This document shows, piece by piece, positions 60,997 through 64,000 of a stretch of 64,000 nt of DNA. The first letter of the stretch is position 1. Every line of letters begins with the position of its first letter. The notes beneath the pieces were generated by a model that did not search any database, was not told the origin of the DNA, and saw only the letters and a program-made list of their open reading frames with translations. Origin of the DNA: Dechloromonas sp. UBA6271. Lineage in GTDB: Bacteria > Pseudomonadota > Gammaproteobacteria > Burkholderiales > Rhodocyclaceae. Both the position numbers and the translations under genes were made by a program. The DNA is taken from NCBI GenBank assembly GCA_002440665.1, contig DJUX01000005.1:82479-146478 (forward strand), given 5' to 3'.

Positions 60997-62384
60997 GGTC
61001 TTCCTTCCGCTGCCGGTTGCAGCAGCGTGTAATCGAGCGCACCCACCGACTGGGCCAGCGTGGCGCGGTAAACGTACCAGTCGAGCGCCGCCTGGATGCG
61101 TTGCAGACGGGCGCTGGCCAGCGCGCTCTGCGCCGTCAGCAGGTCGAGCACGGTGCCGACCCCGGCCTTGTAGCGGCCAAGCGCGACGCGCTCCGACTGC
61201 TCGGCACTGGCGACCAGATCGAGCGTCGTCTTCAGGCTCTGCGTCGCCGTCGTCAGACTCTGGTAGGCCTTCCAGACATCGAGCGCCACCTGGTTGCGCA
61301 GGCGGTCGAGCTGCGCCGCCCGAACATCGACCTGCGCCTCGGCGGACCGCACCCGGTAAGTGGTGTCGAAGCCGGTGAAGATCGGCACGTTGACCGTGAC
61401 ACCAATCACCCCGCCGTTGACCGAAACGCGGTCGGTCTCGGCCCACGTCGGCCCGGTGGACAAGCTGACCGTCGGCCGCCCCTGCGCCTGGGCCAGATCG
61501 ACCCCGGCCTGCGCCGCCTTGACCTGCGCTTCGGCCGCCTTCAGATCCGGGCGCCGCGCCTCGGCCTCGGCAATCAGCGCCGCCACTTCACGCTGGAAGC
61601 CGGCATCCGGCAGTTCTGCCGGCGGCGCCACCAGTGACAGTGTCTGTCCGGCCAGGAAACCCATCACGTTGGCCAATGCGCCCAGCGCATTGCGCGCCTC
61701 GCCCTCGGCCCGAATACGGTTGAGCGTCGCCTGCGACAGCGCCGTCTGCGCCAGCAGCCGGTCGGCCGGCGTGGCGACGCCGACGTTGTAGCGCGAATCC
61801 GCCGCGTTGAATCCCTCGCGCGCCGCCCGCTCGGCTTCGGTGGTCGACACTACGGCGGCCCGCGTCGCCTGCGCAAAATAAAAGGCCTGCAACGCGGAAA
61901 GGAACAACGACTGCACGGTGGAATCCTGCGTCGCGGCGGCGGCAGCCAGCAGTTGCCGGGCATTTTCGCCGTTGGCCGAACGCGCACCGGAATCGAAGAC
62001 CAGCCACGACAGCGTCAGGACCGCGCTACTCGAGTTGTAGTAGCGACCGTCGTTCTGATAGCGGCTGGCGCCCAGCCGGCCATCGAGACCGGGCAGCCAG
62101 GCCGCCTGCGCAACGCCGACCTGCGCCGCCTGCACACGCGCCGCAGCCCATACCTCGCGGGTCTGCGGATTGTTGCACAGCGTCAGGTCGACCGCGTCGA
62201 TCGCCGTCAGCGGCGCTGCCGGAATCTCGCGGGCACACGGCGCGTCGCCGCTGCGCCCCACAGTTTGCGGGGTTGGACGCGGCGGCGTTATGCCTTCGGT
62301 ATTAAAGGGATCCAGCCCGAAAGCCTCGGCCGACACGGCCAGGCAGAACAGGAACGGAACAAGGGAGCGCGACAATTTCGACAT
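60993..62384 (-). CDS. TolC-family outer-membrane efflux protein
   Basis: 463 residues: signal peptide (MSKLSRSLVPFLFCLAVSAEA), then two repeated alpha-helical/beta halves of the TolC fold (about 60-455). First gene of a four-gene leftward operon with adaptor, ATPase and permease, together a full tripartite exporter. The ribosome site is weak. Confidence 0.87.
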   Translation of the reverse strand: MSKLSRSLVPFLFCLAVSAEAFGLDPFNTEGITPPRPTPQTVGRSGDAPCAREIPAAPLTAIDAVDLTLCNNPQTREVWAAARVQAAQVGVAQAAWLPGLDGRLGASRYQNDGRYYNSSSAVLTLSWLVFDSGARSANGENARQLLAAAAATQDSTVQSLFLSALQAFYFAQATRAAVVSTTEAERAAREGFNAADSRYNVGVATPADRLLAQTALSQATLNRIRAEGEARNALGALANVMGFLAGQTLSLVAPPAELPDAGFQREVAALIAEAEARRPDLKAAEAQVKAAQAGVDLAQAQGRPTVSLSTGPTWAETDRVSVNGGVIGVTVNVPIFTGFDTTYRVRSAEAQVDVRAAQLDRLRNQVALDVWKAYQSLTTATQSLKTTLDLVASAEQSERVALGRYKAGVGTVLDLLTAQSALASARLQRIQAALDWYVYRATLAQSVGALDYTLLQPAAEGRP

Positions 62385-62462
62385 GGGGAGATAGTTTAGC
62401 GTCCCTTGGGCGATCCGCGCTGTTACAGATTGTTGCTGGCATATATTGTATCTTCGCCTCCC

Positions 62463-63188
62463 ATGCCATCTTCAGGACAAATATTCCCGAGCAGCTTCCG
62501 TGGCGGCGCCCGCGAAGGCTTCATCACCTTCCTGCCGCTGTCGGTCGGCCTCGTACCGTGGGCGCTGGTCATGGGCATGGCGATGGCGAGCACCGGCTTC
62601 ACGCCGCTGCAGGCGATGGGCATGAACATCATCGTCTTCGCCGGCACCGCGCAGCTCGGCACGCTCCCCCTGATCGCCGCCGAGGCGCCGCTGTGGCTTA
62701 TCGTTGTCACCGCGCTGGCGCTCAACCTGCGTTTCGTCATTTTCAGCGCCGCCCTCGCCCCCGGCTTTCGCGGCGTCGGCACGGCGAAGCGCTGGCTGGC
62801 CGGCCATCTGCTGACCGACGGCGTCTTCGCCACCTGCCTCGACAAGATGCTGCACACCGACGACCCGCACTGGCGCCTCGGCTACTATCTCGCCCCGGCC
62901 GTCTGGTCGTGGCTGCTGTGGCAGGTTTTCGCACTGATCGGCATCTATGCCGCCGGTTTCATCCCGAAACAGTGGTCGCTGGAATTCATGGCCACCATCG
63001 CGCTTATCGTCCTGCTGGTGCCGATGGCCCGCGTGCGGCCGATGCTGATCGCCGCCCTCGTCGGCGGCGCCAGTGCCACCCTGCTGCGCAACATGCCGCT
63101 GCGCCTCGGCGTCGTGGTCGCCATCTGCGCCGGCATCGCCGCCGGCTTCGCGGCCGAACACCGGGAACACAAGGCCAGACAGTCATGA
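62463..63188 (+). CDS. azlC: AzlC-family branched-chain amino acid exporter large subunit
   Basis: 241-residue membrane protein with the AzlC start REGFITFLPLSVGLVPWALVMG and VFAGTAQLGTLPLI. It works with AzlD to export branched-chain amino acids. ATG 62463 is chosen as the nearest start before the first helix. It overlaps azlD by four bases. Confidence 0.85.
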   Translation: MPSSGQIFPSSFRGGAREGFITFLPLSVGLVPWALVMGMAMASTGFTPLQAMGMNIIVFAGTAQLGTLPLIAAEAPLWLIVVTALALNLRFVIFSAALAPGFRGVGTAKRWLAGHLLTDGVFATCLDKMLHTDDPHWRLGYYLAPAVWSWLLWQVFALIGIYAAGFIPKQWSLEFMATIALIVLLVPMARVRPMLIAALVGGASATLLRNMPLRLGVVVAICAGIAAGFAAEHREHKARQS

Positions 63189-63511
63189 ACTTCGACGCCT
63201 CGTTGTGGCTGATCTTCATCCTGATCGGCCTCGCCACCACCCTGCCGCGCGCCAGCTTCATCGTCCTCGGCAGCCGCGTGGCGCTGCCGCTGGTGCTCCA
63301 GCGCGCCCTGCGCTACGCCCCGGCCGCTGCCCTGGCGGCGATTGTCGCGCCGGATGTGCTGGTGGCCGGCGGGCAAGTCGAGATCCTCAACCCGAAGCTG
63401 GCAGCGGCCGGCGTGGCGGTGGCCACAGCCAGCCTGTGGCGCAACCCCTGGTTGCCGTTCATCGCCGGCATGGGCGCATTGCACGCGGTACGATATCTGT
63501 CCGGCAGCTAG
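63185..63511 (+). CDS. azlD: AzlD-family small subunit
   Basis: 108-residue membrane protein with three to four helices and the family segment LVLQRALRYAPAAALAAIVAPDVL. Start ATG 63185 overlaps the azlC stop (ATGA). Confidence 0.85.
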   Translation: MNFDASLWLIFILIGLATTLPRASFIVLGSRVALPLVLQRALRYAPAAALAAIVAPDVLVAGGQVEILNPKLAAAGVAVATASLWRNPWLPFIAGMGALHAVRYLSGS

Positions 63512-63548
63512 AGAAGGAGTTTGGCAAGGCGTGAATGACTTCCTTCTC
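63511..63548 (+). terminator. Weak hairpin after azlD
   Basis: Arms GAGAAGGA (63511-63518) and TCCTTCTC (63541-63548) with a 22-base loop and no clean T-run. Confidence 0.3.
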
Positions 63549-63612
63549 GCCTTTCAGGTACAGTCAGGACGAAACTTCTCCGCAGCATGGTCAACCGACG
63601 ATGGACGGAAAC

Positions 63613-64000
63613 ATGATGAACAAGCTCACCTTCCCCAAGCCGATCCCAACCGCAATTTCAGTCGGGCTTGCCCTTCTGATCTGGTTCGTCATTCCCGTGC
63701 CGGAAAAGGTCACGCCCGAGGCGTGGCATCTGCTGGCGCTGTTTACCGGCACCATTGCCGCCATCATCGGCAAGGCGCTGCCGATCGGTGCGGTGTCGAT
63801 AATCGCCATTGCCCTCGTCGCCATCACCGAAGTCACCCGACCCGGCAAGCCGGAGGGTGCCATTGCCGACGCCTTGAGCGGCTTCGCCAACCCGCTGATC
63901 TGGCTGATCGCGATCGCCGTGATGATCGCCGTGGCGCTGACCAAGACCGGGCTGGGCACGCGGATCGGCTATCACTTCATCCCAGATTATCCATTAGCTA
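63613..64000 (+). CDS. DASS/SLC13-family anion (dicarboxylate) transporter, N-terminal part
   Basis: The first 129 or so residues of a sodium/anion symporter. It has helix 1 PTAISVGLALLIWFVI, a second helix pair around LLALFTGTIAAIIGKALPIG, and GFANPLIWLIAIAVMIAVALTKTGLG, all typical of DASS carriers. It is cut by the window end. Start uncertain: ATG 63601, 63613 or 63616. The last 25 bases change to AT-ending codons (see finding). Confidence 0.75.
   Translation, partial: MMNKLTFPKPIPTAISVGLALLIWFVIPVPEKVTPEAWHLLALFTGTIAAIIGKALPIGAVSIIAIALVAITEVTRPGKPEGAIADALSGFANPLIWLIAIAVMIAVALTKTGLGTRIGYHFIPDYPLA

Overview
The window is a GC-rich, densely coded bacterial chromosome segment. The closest fit is a denitrifying betaproteobacterium of the Rhodocyclales (Dechloromonas/Azoarcus-like). 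I infer this from the gene content: an aerobic phenylacetyl-CoA (paa) pathway, a RegB/RegA two-component system, a Sec-exported clade II type nitrous oxide reductase cluster, and phasin/PHA-associated genes. No tRNA, rRNA or CRISPR array was seen.

Layout. (1) 1-2119, minus strand: a ferredoxin-type reductase (cut by the window edge) and a ferritin-like diiron protein, probably a two-component oxygenase, divergent from (2). (2) 2490-18201: a nearly complete phenylacetate catabolon: paaN, paaG, paaH, paaI, paaK, paaJ, a periplasmic binding protein, paaABCDE (ring epoxidase), two enoyl-CoA hydratases, a thioesterase, an IclR regulator and paaY. Phenylacetate is activated by PaaK, epoxidised by PaaABC(D)E, isomerised by PaaG, ring-opened and oxidised by PaaN with a separate hydratase, then beta-oxidised by a PaaF-like hydratase, PaaH and PaaJ. 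(3) 18310-31675: mixed housekeeping and accessory genes: 2H phosphoesterase, Ada, dGTPase, thioesterase, ETF-ubiquinone oxidoreductase, FabI, PpiD, a MocR regulator with a DUF2917 partner, bacteriohemerythrin, a small gene behind a near-consensus LexA box, a stand-alone CZB protein and a membrane-anchored TIR protein. (4) purL, 31851-35780. (5) 36053-43545: a neutral-lipid neighbourhood: fatty acyl-CoA reductase, phasin, patatin-like hydrolase, TetR regulator, TPR-like protein, wax ester synthase/DGAT, acyl-CoA-binding protein and a PHA-system protein. (6) 43594-56533: cytochrome c, RegB/RegA, copper-delivery genes (PCuAC, Sco) and a nos cluster (nosZ, two cytochromes c, nosB-like, nosD, nosG, nosH). 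(7) 56534-57174: a decayed stretch with fragments of an IS3-type transposase and a cation-efflux gene. (8) 57175-64000: acylphosphatase, a small gene, a MacAB-TolC-type tripartite exporter, AzlCD and a truncated DASS-family transporter.

Points to look at first. A 12-base sequence (GCTGCGGTCGAC) occurs eight times exactly, and its 10-base core twelve times. Every intergenic copy lies 7-30 bases after a stop codon, often beside an A/T run. This resembles an uptake-sequence-like or 3'-end-associated dispersed repeat. Two near-identical RegA/PrrA-type palindromes lie upstream of regB/cytochrome c and of nosZ, joining the redox regulator to N2O respiration. nosF, nosY and nosL, which normally follow nosH, are absent from the window, and gene debris sits where they would be expected.
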